64,000 nt of DNA, taken from contig CAKASQ030000078.1 in NCBI GenBank assembly GCA_916988195.3, positions 1 to 64,000 of the forward strand, in the 5' to 3' direction. Shown here piece after piece: positions 9,195 through 17,683 of the stretch. Both the position numbers and the translations under genes were made by a program. The first letter of the stretch is position 1. Each line of letters starts with the position of its first letter. The DNA comes from Oscillospiraceae bacterium. GTDB taxonomy: Bacteria > Bacillota > Clostridia > Oscillospirales > Oscillospiraceae. The notes beneath the pieces are model-generated. The model saw only the letters and a list, made by a program, of their open reading frames with translations. It ran no database searches and was not told the origin of the DNA.

Positions 9195-9857
9195 TTGCCC
9201 CTACAAGGCATTTTATTTGACTTGGACGGCGTTCTATGCTCGACCGACGAATACCACTACCGCGCGTGGAAGGAGCTGGCCGATTCGATTTCTGTCCCCT
9301 TCGACCGCACCGTAAATGAGCGCCTGCGCGGCATTTCGCGCATGGACAGCCTCGAGATCATTTTAGAAAAAAGCGCCAAGACCTACACACCGGAAGAAAA
9401 GCGCGCGTTGGCCGACCGGAAAAACGCCCGCTACCGCGAGCTCCTGCAGAACCTCTCGCCCAAGGACGCGGACCCAGATGTCGTATCGACCCTGCTTACG
9501 CTGAGAAAACGCGGTCTTCGCCTCTGCGTCGCCTCGTCCAGCAAAAACGCGCGCTTTATTTTAGACCGTCTGGCTCTGACCTCCTACTTTGACGGCGTCT
9601 GCGACGGCACGCAGATCACCCGCGCAAAGCCGGACCCCGAGGTCTTCCTGACCGCCGCTGCTATGTTAAGCCTCCCGCCGGAAAGCTGCCTCGTCGTGGA
9701 AGACGCGGTCGCGGGCGCGCAGGCGGCACATGCGGGTGGCTTTCTCGCGGCCTGCGTCGGGGACGCCTCCAAAAAGCGCGCGGGCGATTACAATCTCGCC
9801 GGTCTTCCCGACCTTCTTCCCATCTGCGATCGGCTTCAAAGAGGAGGAACCACATGA
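9195..9857 (+). CDS. pgmB: Beta-phosphoglucomutase (HAD family)
   Basis: A 220-residue HAD-superfamily enzyme that would interconvert beta-glucose 1-phosphate and glucose 6-phosphate. The nucleophile motif is FDLDGV (D9, acid/base D11). The substrate motif GISRMDSL typical of PgmB follows the cap, then CVASSSKNA (motif II), AKPDPEVFL with the conserved Lys, and VVEDAVAG (motif IV). The TTG start at 9195 follows AAGGA at a good distance. It overlaps the next gene by 4 bp. Sitting behind the importer, it suggests that the imported compound is a sugar phosphate or a disaccharide cut by phosphorolysis. Confidence 0.9.
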   Translation: MPLQGILFDLDGVLCSTDEYHYRAWKELADSISVPFDRTVNERLRGISRMDSLEIILEKSAKTYTPEEKRALADRKNARYRELLQNLSPKDADPDVVSTLLTLRKRGLRLCVASSSKNARFILDRLALTSYFDGVCDGTQITRAKPDPEVFLTAAAMLSLPPESCLVVEDAVAGAQAAHAGGFLAACVGDASKKRAGDYNLAGLPDLLPICDRLQRGGTT

Positions 9858-11539
9858 AATCCGCCCAGGAACTGTTTGAACTCTGGCGCTCCCATCCATT
9901 GCTCGACCCTGCGCTTCAAAAAGAGCTTGCTGCCATGCAACATGACTCTGCCGCCATCGAAGATGCGTTCGGCTGTGCGCTTGCCTTCGGAACCGGCGGA
10001 CTGCGCGGCATTCTCGGCGTGGGCACAAACCGCATGAACGTCCATGTCGTCCGCCGCGCAGCGCAAGCCGTAGCCGATTATCTGAACGAAACGAGCCTTC
10101 CCAAGCGCGCCGCCATCGGATACGACAGTAGAATAAACAGCGAACGCTTCGCCCGGGAAACCGCCTGCGTTCTGGCCGCGAACGGCATTGAGGCAAATCT
10201 CTATCCCCGACTCGAGCCCGTTCCCGCCCTGAGCTATGCCGTGCGCGCGCTTTCCTGCGGGGTCGGCATCTGCATCACGGCCAGCCACAATCCCGCCCAG
10301 TATAACGGCTTCAAGGTCTACGGCGCGGACGGCTGCCAGCTGACCCCCAGCGGCGTTTCCCGCATTGCCGCAATTCTGGAGAACCATTCCTATTTTGAAG
10401 CCATCCAAACCGGCAGCTTTGACGCGCTTCTGCGCGCCGGAAGCATCCGTTGGATTCCCGAAGCCATCCTGAACGCCTATCTTAACGCGGTCCTCCAACT
10501 CCGCGTGCGCCATGACGATCTTTCCAGATTAAGCATCGTCTACACGCCGCTCAATGGCTCCGGCCGCGAATGCGTCGAGCGCCTTTGCCGATCACTTGGC
10601 ATTCAGAACCTCACGCTCGTCTCCGAACAGGCAGCACCCGACGGCCATTTCCCGACCTGCCCCTACCCGAACCCCGAGATCCGCGAGGCGATGGCGCTCG
10701 GTCTTTCCTACTGTGAGCGCCTGCGCCCCGACCTTCTCATCGGCACCGACCCCGACTGTGACCGCTGCGGCGTGGCCGTGCCAGACGACGGCAAGGGCTC
10801 CTACCGGCTGCTTACCGGAAACGAGGTTGGCGTGCTGCTGCTCGATTTCATCTGCCAGACGCGGCAATCGAACGGGACCATGCCGCAAAACCCCGTTGCC
10901 GTCACGACCATCGTCTCGACCGACATGGCAGACCCCATCGCCGCGCACTATAGCGTCGAGCTCCGCCGCACCCTCACAGGCTTCAAGTTCATCGGCGAAC
11001 AAATCGGCCTTCTCGAATCGGAGGGCCATCCGGAGCGCTTTCTCTTCGGCTTTGAAGAGAGCTACGGCTATCTCTCGGGCAGCCACGTGCGCGACAAAGA
11101 CGGTGTGAACGCTGTGCTCCTTCTCTGTGAAATGGCGAGCTTCTATCAAAACCGCGGCATGACACTATCGGGCGCAATCGACGCGCTCTATGAGACCTAC
11201 GGCTATTATAGCTGCGCTCAGGAGAGCTTCGCCTTTTCCGGCGCGAGCGCCATGCGGGACATGGCAAGCTGTATGCAGCGCCTGCGGGAAAATCCACCCA
11301 CAGAAATTGCCGCCCTCCCCGTCACAAAAATCACGGACTATCTCGCGCCGGATACCGGCCTTCCCGCCTCCGACGTTCTGGAGTTCCGCTTGCATGGCGG
11401 CTGCAAGCTCACCGTCCGCCCCTCCGGCACCGAGCCCAAGCTCAAGCTCTACCTCAGTGCCAAAGCCGATACCCAAGCCGAAGCGGAAACGCTTCTGAAC
11501 CGCCTCCGCGCCGCCTGCAAGCCGCTTCTGCGCTTTTGA
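9854..11539 (+). CDS. Phosphohexomutase, alpha-phosphoglucomutase type
   Basis: A 561-residue cytoplasmic alpha-D-phosphohexomutase, the length of PgcA-type enzymes. The catalytic phosphoserine loop is TASHNPAQYNGFK, the metal loop GTDPDCDRCG, the sugar-specificity loop FGFEESYGYL and the phosphate-binding loop RPSGTEPKLK. It probably interconverts glucose 1-phosphate and glucose 6-phosphate; mannose activity cannot be excluded. The start codon overlaps the pgmB stop (ATGA), so both mutases are made together and would feed alpha and beta glucose 1-phosphate into glycolysis. Confidence 0.92.
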   Translation: MKSAQELFELWRSHPLLDPALQKELAAMQHDSAAIEDAFGCALAFGTGGLRGILGVGTNRMNVHVVRRAAQAVADYLNETSLPKRAAIGYDSRINSERFARETACVLAANGIEANLYPRLEPVPALSYAVRALSCGVGICITASHNPAQYNGFKVYGADGCQLTPSGVSRIAAILENHSYFEAIQTGSFDALLRAGSIRWIPEAILNAYLNAVLQLRVRHDDLSRLSIVYTPLNGSGRECVERLCRSLGIQNLTLVSEQAAPDGHFPTCPYPNPEIREAMALGLSYCERLRPDLLIGTDPDCDRCGVAVPDDGKGSYRLLTGNEVGVLLLDFICQTRQSNGTMPQNPVAVTTIVSTDMADPIAAHYSVELRRTLTGFKFIGEQIGLLESEGHPERFLFGFEESYGYLSGSHVRDKDGVNAVLLLCEMASFYQNRGMTLSGAIDALYETYGYYSCAQESFAFSGASAMRDMASCMQRLRENPPTEIAALPVTKITDYLAPDTGLPASDVLEFRLHGGCKLTVRPSGTEPKLKLYLSAKADTQAEAETLLNRLRAACKPLLRF

Positions 11540-11567
11540 ACAAATCGTAAAACTGCCCCACCGCACG

Positions 11568-11596
11568 TTGACACCTTCACCCCGCCGCACTACACT
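11568..11596 (+). promoter_or_regulatory. Sigma-70-type promoter of the aldo/keto reductase gene
   Basis: TTGACA (11568-11573) and TACACT (11591-11596) are separated by 17 bp, 32 bases ahead of the ATG. GGAGG stands before the start codon. Confidence 0.6.
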
Positions 11597-11628
11597 ATAG
11601 AAAGAACCATTACGATCTGGAGGCACAT

Positions 11629-12723
11629 ATGGAATACAGAACGCTCCCCCACGGCGGAGAAAAAATCGGCGTCATCGGCATGGGCTCGTCCGTCGTCGGC
11701 GCGCAGAAGGAATCGGACATCGCGAAAACCGTCCGCGCGGCCTTCGATCTCGGCGTAAACTACTTTGATATGGCGGGCGGCCATGCGACCATCTTCCCGG
11801 CCTACGGCAAGGCCCTTCATGACATCCGCAGCCAAGTCTACCTGCAGGTCCACTTTGGCGCCGACTATACCACCGGCGAATACGGCTGGACGACAGAACT
11901 CGATGAAATCAAAAAATCCGTCGACTGGCAGCTAAAAAACCTGCAAACGGACTACATCGACTTCGGCTTCATCCACTGTCTGGACGAAGAAGCCGACCTT
12001 GCGGCCTACGAGAAAAACGGCGTGTTAAAATACCTGACCGATTTGCAGACGCAGGGCGTGGTGCACCATCTCGGCCTTTCCTCCCACACGCCGCTGCTTG
12101 CCAACCGCGTTCTTGACATGAAGCTCATCGATATGCTCATGTTCAGCATCAATCCCGTCTACGACTACGGCAAGGGCGACTTCGGCTTCGGCGAAAACAC
12201 CGAGCGCTACGATCTTTACCGCCGCTGTCAGCGAGAAGGCGTCGGCATCTCGGTCATGAAACCCTTCTGCGGCGGCCAGCTGCTGGATAAAAAGCAGTCC
12301 CCCTTCCAAGCTGCCCTCACCAAAACGCAGTGCATCGCCTACGCGCTCGATAAGCCAGGCGTCATCACCGCCCTGCCCGGCTATGGAAACGAACAGGAGC
12401 TCCGCGAGGTGCTTTCCTACTTTGAAACAAGCCCGGAGGCGCGCGACTATTCCGCCGTCTCTACCTTTGCGCCCGAAAACACGCTCGGCAAATGTGTCTA
12501 CTGTAAGCACTGCCACCCCTGCCCCGCCGGGCTCGATATTGCCCTCATCAACAAATACTATGACCTTGCAAAGCTCGGCGACGGTCTTGCCAAGGAGCAC
12601 TATCTCACGCTCGAGCATACCTCGCAGGACTGCGTCTCCTGCGGCCACTGCGACAGCCGCTGTCCCTTCCTCGTCCACCAGTCCCAGCGCATGCAGGAAA
12701 TCCTCGCCTACTTCGGCAAATAG
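11629..12723 (+). CDS. Aldo/keto reductase with C-terminal 4Fe-4S ferredoxin domain
   Basis: A 364-residue predicted oxidoreductase. An aldo/keto reductase TIM barrel fills the first 280 residues (GVNYFDMAGG with the catalytic Asp/Tyr strand region, later VMKPFCGGQLL). The C-terminus has two Cys clusters, CVYCKHCHPCP and CVSCGHCDSRCP, which would hold iron-sulfur clusters. This form is frequent in anaerobes; its substrate is unknown. GGAGG precedes the ATG, it has its own promoter, and a terminator follows directly, so it is a single-gene unit. Confidence 0.9.
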   Translation: MEYRTLPHGGEKIGVIGMGSSVVGAQKESDIAKTVRAAFDLGVNYFDMAGGHATIFPAYGKALHDIRSQVYLQVHFGADYTTGEYGWTTELDEIKKSVDWQLKNLQTDYIDFGFIHCLDEEADLAAYEKNGVLKYLTDLQTQGVVHHLGLSSHTPLLANRVLDMKLIDMLMFSINPVYDYGKGDFGFGENTERYDLYRRCQREGVGISVMKPFCGGQLLDKKQSPFQAALTKTQCIAYALDKPGVITALPGYGNEQELREVLSYFETSPEARDYSAVSTFAPENTLGKCVYCKHCHPCPAGLDIALINKYYDLAKLGDGLAKEHYLTLEHTSQDCVSCGHCDSRCPFLVHQSQRMQEILAYFGK

Positions 12724-12726
12724 CAA

Positions 12727-12755
12727 AAATCCGTCAGGTCTTCCCTGACGGATTT
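12727..12755 (+). terminator. Rho-independent terminator after the aldo/keto reductase gene
   Basis: A 12-bp stem AAATCCGTCAGG with its complement, a four-base loop, then a T-rich tail (CCATTTTTCT). Confidence 0.88.
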
Positions 12756-12783
12756 CCATTTTTCTGATTCTTCTCCAACACTC

Positions 12784-12803
12784 GTAGGGGCGGACGCCCC
12801 TAC
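12784..12803. repeat. Minimal 20-bp remnant of the palindromic repeat
   Basis: GTAGGGGCGGACGCCCCTAC is just the two outer ends of the longer repeat joined together, probably an internally deleted copy. It lies 28 bp before a full copy. Confidence 0.65.
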
Positions 12804-12831
12804 GGTTCTTTTAAAATCTTCCGGGATGTTC

Positions 12832-12935
12832 GTAGGGGTCGATGCCCACATCGACCCAAGGGCACCACCGGATTCGCCGAAGATTTCCGTAAAATCGGTA
12901 CTGTCTGCCGGGACGATGTGGGCATCGTCCCCTAC
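12832..12935. repeat. 104-bp palindromic intergenic repeat, copy 3
   Basis: The ends GTAGGGGTCGATGCCCAC and GTGGGCATCGTCCCCTAC pair with each other. The centre GATTCGCCGAAGATTT is the reverse complement of the centre of the copy at 5498-5603, so this copy is inverted relative to that one. Confidence 0.85.
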
Positions 12936-12969
12936 GGCCTTACACGCTAAAGTCCCGCTTTTGCCGACT

Positions 12970-13473
12970 TCAGTAACTGCTGATCGGCAGCGAATCGTCG
13001 TCTGTGCCCTTCTCAACGCTTTTGATCTGGATATAATAGCTGTACTTCTCGTTCACCTGCACCAGCACGCGCTCGCCCGCCTTGTGGCCCATGACAGCTT
13101 TGCCGACCGGAGACTCCTTGCTGATGAGACCCTTGAGGGCGTTCTGCCGGAGCGTCGTAACAAGCTCGATGGTCTGCTCCTCGTCGTCCTCCTCAATATA
13201 GATGACAACCTTGTCGAAAAGCCCGATCTCATCCGGCCTCGACTCCGTATCGATCACCTTTGCGGTCTTGATCATGCGCTCTAAGTACCGGATGCGGCTG
13301 TCGTTGCGGCGCTTTTCCTGCTTGGCCGCCTTATATTCAAAGTTTTCGCTCAAATCGCCGAACTCGCGCGCTGTCTTCACGTCCTCGAGAATTTTCGGCC
13401 GCAGCTCCAGCTGGCGATATTTGATCTCGTCCTGCATTTTCTGAATGTCTACAGCAGTCAGTTCATCATTCAT
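12970..13473 (-). CDS. greA: Transcription elongation factor GreA
   Basis: A 167-residue GreA/GreB protein that helps stalled RNA polymerase cleave backtracked transcripts. The N-terminal coiled-coil hairpin carries the acidic tip in FGDLSENFEYKAAKQEK, with the usual D and E residues, and the C-terminal FKBP-like domain ends with SPVGKAVMGHKAGERV. The ATG at 13473 is chosen because GGAGGG precedes it; upstream in-frame codons lack such a site. It is divergently placed from trmO. Confidence 0.92.
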   Translation of the reverse strand: MNDELTAVDIQKMQDEIKYRQLELRPKILEDVKTAREFGDLSENFEYKAAKQEKRRNDSRIRYLERMIKTAKVIDTESRPDEIGLFDKVVIYIEEDDEEQTIELVTTLRQNALKGLISKESPVGKAVMGHKAGERVLVQVNEKYSYYIQIKSVEKGTDDDSLPISSY

Positions 13474-13530
13474 GACGATCCCTCCAATACAAGCTATTTT
13501 ACTCTCTTTTTCAGAAAATGCAAAACAAAT

Positions 13531-13558
13531 TTGCAATTTCCCGCCGATGTGCTATGAT
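13531..13558 (+). promoter_or_regulatory. Probable promoter of trmO
   Basis: TTGCAA (13531-13536) and TATGAT (13553-13558) with a 16-bp spacer, followed by AGGAGG at 13575 and the ATG at 13587. Confidence 0.5.
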
Positions 13559-13586
13559 AGTCGCAAGCTACCACAGGAGGCCTCCC

Positions 13587-14258
13587 ATGGACTACATTGC
13601 CCGCATCCACTCGGATTTCCCCACCAAATTCGGTATCCCGCGCCAGTCGGGCCTGACCGGCGACCTGATTTCCAAAATTGTCTTCGAGCCAGCCTATCGG
13701 AACCCCGACTTTCTGCGCGGCATCGACAGCTGGAGTCACCTCTGGCTCATCTGGCACTTTGACCGCATTGAAGACGGGAAGTTTTCGCCCACCGTCGCGC
13801 CCCCGAAGCTCGGCGGCAAAACGCGCGTAGGGGTCTTCGCGACGCGCTCTCCGTTCCGCCCGAACCCGATCGGTCTTTCCTGCGTAAAGCTCGTAGAAGT
13901 GAACCTCCATACAAAGGACGGTCCCGTTCTCTATGTCGCCGGCGCGGACCTGGCCGACCGGAGCCCCATCTACGACATCAAGCCCTATCTCCCCTATGCC
14001 GACTGTCATCCCGACGCGACTGATGCGTTCGAGGAAAGCCGCAGCGCAAAGCCCCTGGAAGTTGTCTTCCCGGACGTGCTCCTGCAAAAAATCCCCACAG
14101 ACAAGCGCGCGGGCCTCATCCAGGCGCTCTCTCAAAATCCCTGCCCCGGCTATCAGCACGACCCCAACCGCCGCTATGGCTTCAATTTTGCGGGCTTCGA
14201 CGTGCGCTTTCAGATTGACGGCGATACGCTCACGGTAGTCGAAATCGTAGCGCTATAA
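13587..14258 (+). CDS. trmO: tRNA (t6A37) N6-methyltransferase TrmO
   Basis: A 223-residue member of the TrmO/TsaA (UPF0066) family, which methylates threonylcarbamoyl-adenosine 37 of tRNA-Thr with SAM. Family motifs seen are FPTKFGIPRQ near the N-terminus, WHFDR, the signature RSPFRPNPIGLS, and DIKPYLPYAD. The ATG at 13587 is preferred to upstream in-frame codons because AGGAGG is placed 6 bases before it. Length agrees with E. coli TrmO (235). It is a monocistronic host gene and probably the last clear chromosomal gene before the mobile DNA. Confidence 0.9.
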   Translation: MDYIARIHSDFPTKFGIPRQSGLTGDLISKIVFEPAYRNPDFLRGIDSWSHLWLIWHFDRIEDGKFSPTVAPPKLGGKTRVGVFATRSPFRPNPIGLSCVKLVEVNLHTKDGPVLYVAGADLADRSPIYDIKPYLPYADCHPDATDAFEESRSAKPLEVVFPDVLLQKIPTDKRAGLIQALSQNPCPGYQHDPNRRYGFNFAGFDVRFQIDGDTLTVVEIVAL

Positions 14259-14326
14259 AAACCAGCAGTTCAGTTTTCCGCCTTGACCCAAACAGGAATC
14301 TGGAGCAGAAAGCACCGGAAGAAATC

Positions 14327-14353
14327 AAAACCACCGGCACTGTCGGTGGTTTT
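14327..14353 (+). terminator. Rho-independent terminator
   Basis: AAAACCACCG and CGGTGGTTTT form a stem with a seven-base loop, followed by CTTT. It sits about 70 bases after trmO, within a 289-bp gap that otherwise shows nothing recognisable. Confidence 0.8.
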
Positions 14354-14547
14354 CTTTATACAATAATAGCTGCTGCCTTGTTTGGCAGCGGCGACACGGC
14401 CCGAAATATGAAAACCGCTGCCGGTAAAGGTGAACACGCATAAGGACAACAAATAACCGCTTATCCTCCAGAGGATTCCGTATGCAGAATGTTCTTCTGT
14501 TGCAATTTAAGTACTGGATGTCCGGGTAAACAAAAGGAGAACTGAAC

Positions 14548-14967
14548 ATGAAGAAAACTCGCTCCAGACTTTTGTCCCTGCTGTTGGTCGGCATCCTGAT
14601 TGCGTCAGTCGTCCCGGTGCAGGCCGCTTTCTCGGACACAACTCCGTATCGTTTTGACCACGTAGCTAGCTGCTCCATCGCCCTAACTATCTCAAGCAAA
14701 GGTCTTGCGACATGCACCAGCAATATGATCCTACGGGACGGTGTTACTGCCGAAATGACTGTCACCCTGTATAAAAGCACGGATAAAAAAAGCTGGGATT
14801 ACGTAAAATCCTGGGATACCAGTGGCTTGCTCGCGTTAGCGCTTGAAAAGAGCTATTACGTCATGTCTGGTCATTACTACAAAGCGGTACTGAGCGCAGA
14901 TATTTACAACAGCAGCGGTAGTCTTGTGGAGAGTATCACCTCTACCTCCAACATTCATTACTACTGA
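14548..14967 (+). CDS. Small secreted protein of unknown function
   Basis: A 139-residue protein with a Sec signal peptide (KKTRSRLLSLLLVGILIAS, cleavage near VQA-AF). The mature part of about 112 residues has alternating hydrophobic/Thr-Ser strands and a central VTLYKSTDKKSW segment, suggesting a small beta-sandwich. It resembles the short secreted proteins of clostridia grouped as DUF6147, but I cannot confirm that. AAAGGAG precedes the ATG. It stands alone between terminators, next to mobile-element genes. Confidence 0.7.
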   Translation: MKKTRSRLLSLLLVGILIASVVPVQAAFSDTTPYRFDHVASCSIALTISSKGLATCTSNMILRDGVTAEMTVTLYKSTDKKSWDYVKSWDTSGLLALALEKSYYVMSGHYYKAVLSADIYNSSGSLVESITSTSNIHYY

Positions 14968-15007
14968 TTTTCTAACTCACCACGCTTTACCCACAGCGTG
15001 GATAAGC

Positions 15008-15025
15008 ACGACTTTCATGTCGCTT
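15008..15025 (+). terminator. Terminator-like hairpin after the small secreted protein gene
   Basis: CGAC and GTCG pair around a TTTCAT loop and are followed by CTTTTTT. The stem is short but the T tract is good. Confidence 0.5.
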
Positions 15026-15113
15026 TTTTGTCGCACTTTTTTCACAACTATTCCTTTCCAACGCACTTGATTTGTCGCAAATCACTATGGTATTCTTAAC
15101 ATAGGAAAAAACG

Positions 15114-15152
15114 AAAACAGATGCTGCAGCACCGTATGCAGCATCTGTTTTT
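15114..15152 (+). terminator. Strong hairpin terminator upstream of the sigma-like gene
   Basis: AAACAGATGCTGCA and TGCAGCATCTGTTT form a 14-bp perfect stem with an 8-base loop and flanking A and T runs, so it could work in both directions. Confidence 0.75.
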
Positions 15153-15204
15153 ATATATGCCCATATTTTGCGCGGTCGATCTCTTTGGTTTTGTAGGGAT
15201 AAAT

Positions 15205-15696
15205 ATGGATAACAAATATTTGAACGAAGTGTTGGAACGACTGGAAAGCTACCGGAAAAAGGAGCAGCAAATTGAGCTTCTGCGGTACGAGCTCCAGCAC
15301 GCCAAGCAAGTCTCGCCAACCGAGCTGATCGAAGCCATGACGTTCCAAACCCGCGACGCAGATGCCAGCCAAACGGATCTATACCCAAAAGACGTCCCCG
15401 GCATTGCCCTTTCCTACCAGCACATCGCCGCGCAGCTGAACGAAGAAGCCGTCGGCGAGCTGATGAGCAGATACACCGCGTTATGTCATGAGAGAGACCG
15501 GCTTTTGCATTACATCGGGCTTCTGGACAAGCGGCAGCAGGACGTCATCCGAAAGCACTATTTTGAGCAGCAATCGTGGAGCGAGATCGCGGCGAGTATG
15601 GACCTGACCCCCAGAACCGTTCAGCGAACACGCCAGCAGGCTTTGGATGAACTTGCAAATCTCTACGCCTTCGCCGACGGTATTCTTCGGCGGTAG
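15205..15696 (+). CDS. Sigma-70 region 4-like regulator of a mobile element
   Basis: A 163-residue protein. The first third is a charged, coiled-coil-like helix (LERLESYRKKEQQIELL). The last 50 residues are a sigma-70 region 4-type helix-turn-helix: LLDKRQQDVIRKHYFEQ followed by SWSEIAASMDLTPRTVQR. Regions 2 and 3 of a real sigma factor are missing. Similar proteins act as late regulators in phages and integrative elements. The ATG at 15205 was chosen because it begins the conserved helix after a GTAGGGAT site. It probably controls the excision genes downstream. Confidence 0.75.
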   Translation: MDNKYLNEVLERLESYRKKEQQIELLRYELQHAKQVSPTELIEAMTFQTRDADASQTDLYPKDVPGIALSYQHIAAQLNEEAVGELMSRYTALCHERDRLLHYIGLLDKRQQDVIRKHYFEQQSWSEIAASMDLTPRTVQRTRQQALDELANLYAFADGILRR

Positions 15697-15849
15697 GAGG
15701 AAGGAAAGAGAAACATCTTTTAAAATAAAGCCGCCGCAAACATCGCGGCGGCATTGCATTACCCGCAGAGCTGTCGTACAATAGCTATACGAGTCAGCTT
15801 CTGCACCTTGAAAAGTTCATATTTTACTTCGTATGAGGAGGATTCCACG

Positions 15850-16038
15850 ATGGAAAAGCGCGAAAACGAAACCCTGACAGTACGGGATATCAAGCAGATC
15901 CTGAACATCAGCATCAACGCTGCGTACAATCTGATCCACAGCAAATCATTTCCGGTCATTCGTATCGGCAATTCTTTTCGCGTTCCAAAAGAACCGTTTT
16001 ATGAGTGGCTGAAATCTTCTCATACGATCATAAACTGA
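15850..16038 (+). CDS. Excisionase-like helix-turn-helix protein
   Basis: A 62-residue MerR/Xis-type winged-helix protein: LTVRDIKQILNIS then AAYNLIHSKSFPVIRIGNSFRVP and EPFYEWL, the classic pattern of excisionases that bend attachment DNA and favour excision. GAGGAGG stands ahead of the ATG. It lies 44 bp before the integrase gene, the usual xis-int order. Confidence 0.85.
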   Translation: MEKRENETLTVRDIKQILNISINAAYNLIHSKSFPVIRIGNSFRVPKEPFYEWLKSSHTIIN

Positions 16039-16082
16039 AAGCAAATCTCCAAATTTTATCAAAGAAATTGGAGGTTGATAGC

Positions 16083-17459
16083 ATGACACGTCGTCCCAAC
16101 GGAGAAGGCAGCTTCTATCAGCAAAAAGATAAATCCTGGGTCTACCAGATCACCTACGGACGGAAGGCTGACGGCAGCCCGTACCGCAAATCCTTCAAAG
16201 GCCGCACCAAGACGATCTGCAAGGAGCGCCGGGCGCAGTGGGAGGAAGAGCAAGCACGCCTCAAAGCCGAGGAAGAAGCGCAGGCGGCAGAATCTGCCCG
16301 CCTCGAAGAACTCCGGGCAAAGCTCGGGCACCCCATCGAATCGGAAATTCTCTTTTCCGAAGCGTTCCCACAATGGCTCGACCTTTACAAAGCGCCGCCT
16401 GCCAGAAAGCCGTCTACCTACGCAAGCTATCTGGATACCTACCGCATCCACTTCGCCGAAGCCTTTGGCGATATGCCGCTCTACCAGATCACGCAGGACG
16501 TTGTGCAGGACTATTATCAGCAAAAGCAGAAAACCGGCGCTCGAGCAGATCAGAAGAAAGGCGGCTTATCCCCGAAAACCATCCATAATCAGCATATGCT
16601 CCTGAAGGACTTTTTCGAGTACGCTGTGAAAAAGTACAAGCTGCCCGGAAATCCGGTACTCGGCACAACAAGGCCGGCCGTTCCGACGCCGGAAATGCGC
16701 GTTCTGAGCCCGTCGGAAATGCAGATCTTCATTGAAGAGGTCATGCGCGAAACGCAGCGTGTGGCAATTCTGACAACGCTGTTCGTCGGCTTTCGCGTCG
16801 GCGAGGTGCTGGCGCTCAAAATCTCCGACCTAAATTTGGAGAAGCAGACGCTCTCGGTAAACAAGAACCTGCTGCGCGTTCCGACGGCGGCCATTTCTCC
16901 GGACAATCCGAACATTCAGATTCTGAATTATGACCCGAAGAAGAAAACGCACCTCATCGTCCAGAATACGCCGAAGACAAGCACCTCGCATCGCGAGATC
17001 AACATTTCAGACGGTCTGTGCGAGCTTCTGGTGCGCCATCTGTTTACCCTGGCAAATTCCACTTGGCCGAACCCGGACGGGCTGCTGTTCCCGTCCAAAG
17101 CCGGGACGCACCTTGATCCCAAGAGCTTTGAGATCCGCTTAGCGGCGGTTTCCAAGCGCTGCGAAATTCGCAAGGTCAATCCCCACGCACTGCGGCACAC
17201 GCTGGCGACGCGGCTGGTGGAAGACAAAGTGCCGCTCAACATCGTACAGGGCATCCTGGGTCACGCGTCGATCGAAACGACGCGCAAATATCTTCATAAA
17301 AACGAAGACATTGAGCGCGAAGCCATTGGCACGATGAGCAATTATCTTCACATGGATCAGATGGACGCGGCTCCAAAATTAAATGGTACAGCACCCCGCG
17401 CCAAGTTCGCGGATGTGATCCTGCCGACCTTTCCGCAGCGCCGAAATCATACGGTCTAA
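16083..17459 (+). CDS. Tyrosine integrase
   Basis: A 458-residue phage-type site-specific recombinase. An AP2-like DNA-binding segment (RRPNGEGSFYQQKDKSW) opens the protein, followed by a SAM-like core-binding domain and the catalytic domain with R238 (GFRVGEVLAL), H368 and R371 (HALRHTLATRL), a late His in the LGHAS motif and the nucleophile Y403 (TTRKYLH). All key residues are present, so it is probably active. The ATG at 16083 follows GGAGGTTGATAGC. The tRNA-like sequence 225 bp downstream is its probable attachment site. Confidence 0.93.
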   Translation: MTRRPNGEGSFYQQKDKSWVYQITYGRKADGSPYRKSFKGRTKTICKERRAQWEEEQARLKAEEEAQAAESARLEELRAKLGHPIESEILFSEAFPQWLDLYKAPPARKPSTYASYLDTYRIHFAEAFGDMPLYQITQDVVQDYYQQKQKTGARADQKKGGLSPKTIHNQHMLLKDFFEYAVKKYKLPGNPVLGTTRPAVPTPEMRVLSPSEMQIFIEEVMRETQRVAILTTLFVGFRVGEVLALKISDLNLEKQTLSVNKNLLRVPTAAISPDNPNIQILNYDPKKKTHLIVQNTPKTSTSHREINISDGLCELLVRHLFTLANSTWPNPDGLLFPSKAGTHLDPKSFEIRLAAVSKRCEIRKVNPHALRHTLATRLVEDKVPLNIVQGILGHASIETTRKYLHKNEDIEREAIGTMSNYLHMDQMDAAPKLNGTAPRAKFADVILPTFPQRRNHTV

Positions 17460-17683
17460 AAACGAAAAAACACGCCGTTGCATACTTTATTGCAAACAGC
17501 GCGTAGGATCAATTGGCAGCACCTTTTCGGTGCAGACCCTTTGAACCTTAAAATATGGATGTAATATCCACCTATTTCACAAAAGGACTCTTCGGGCGGC
17601 ACGAATTGCAAATGAGCAAAACGGAGAAATCCAAACATTTTGATAGAGAAATCGCCGCATTTCTCACGAAATACGGCGATTTA

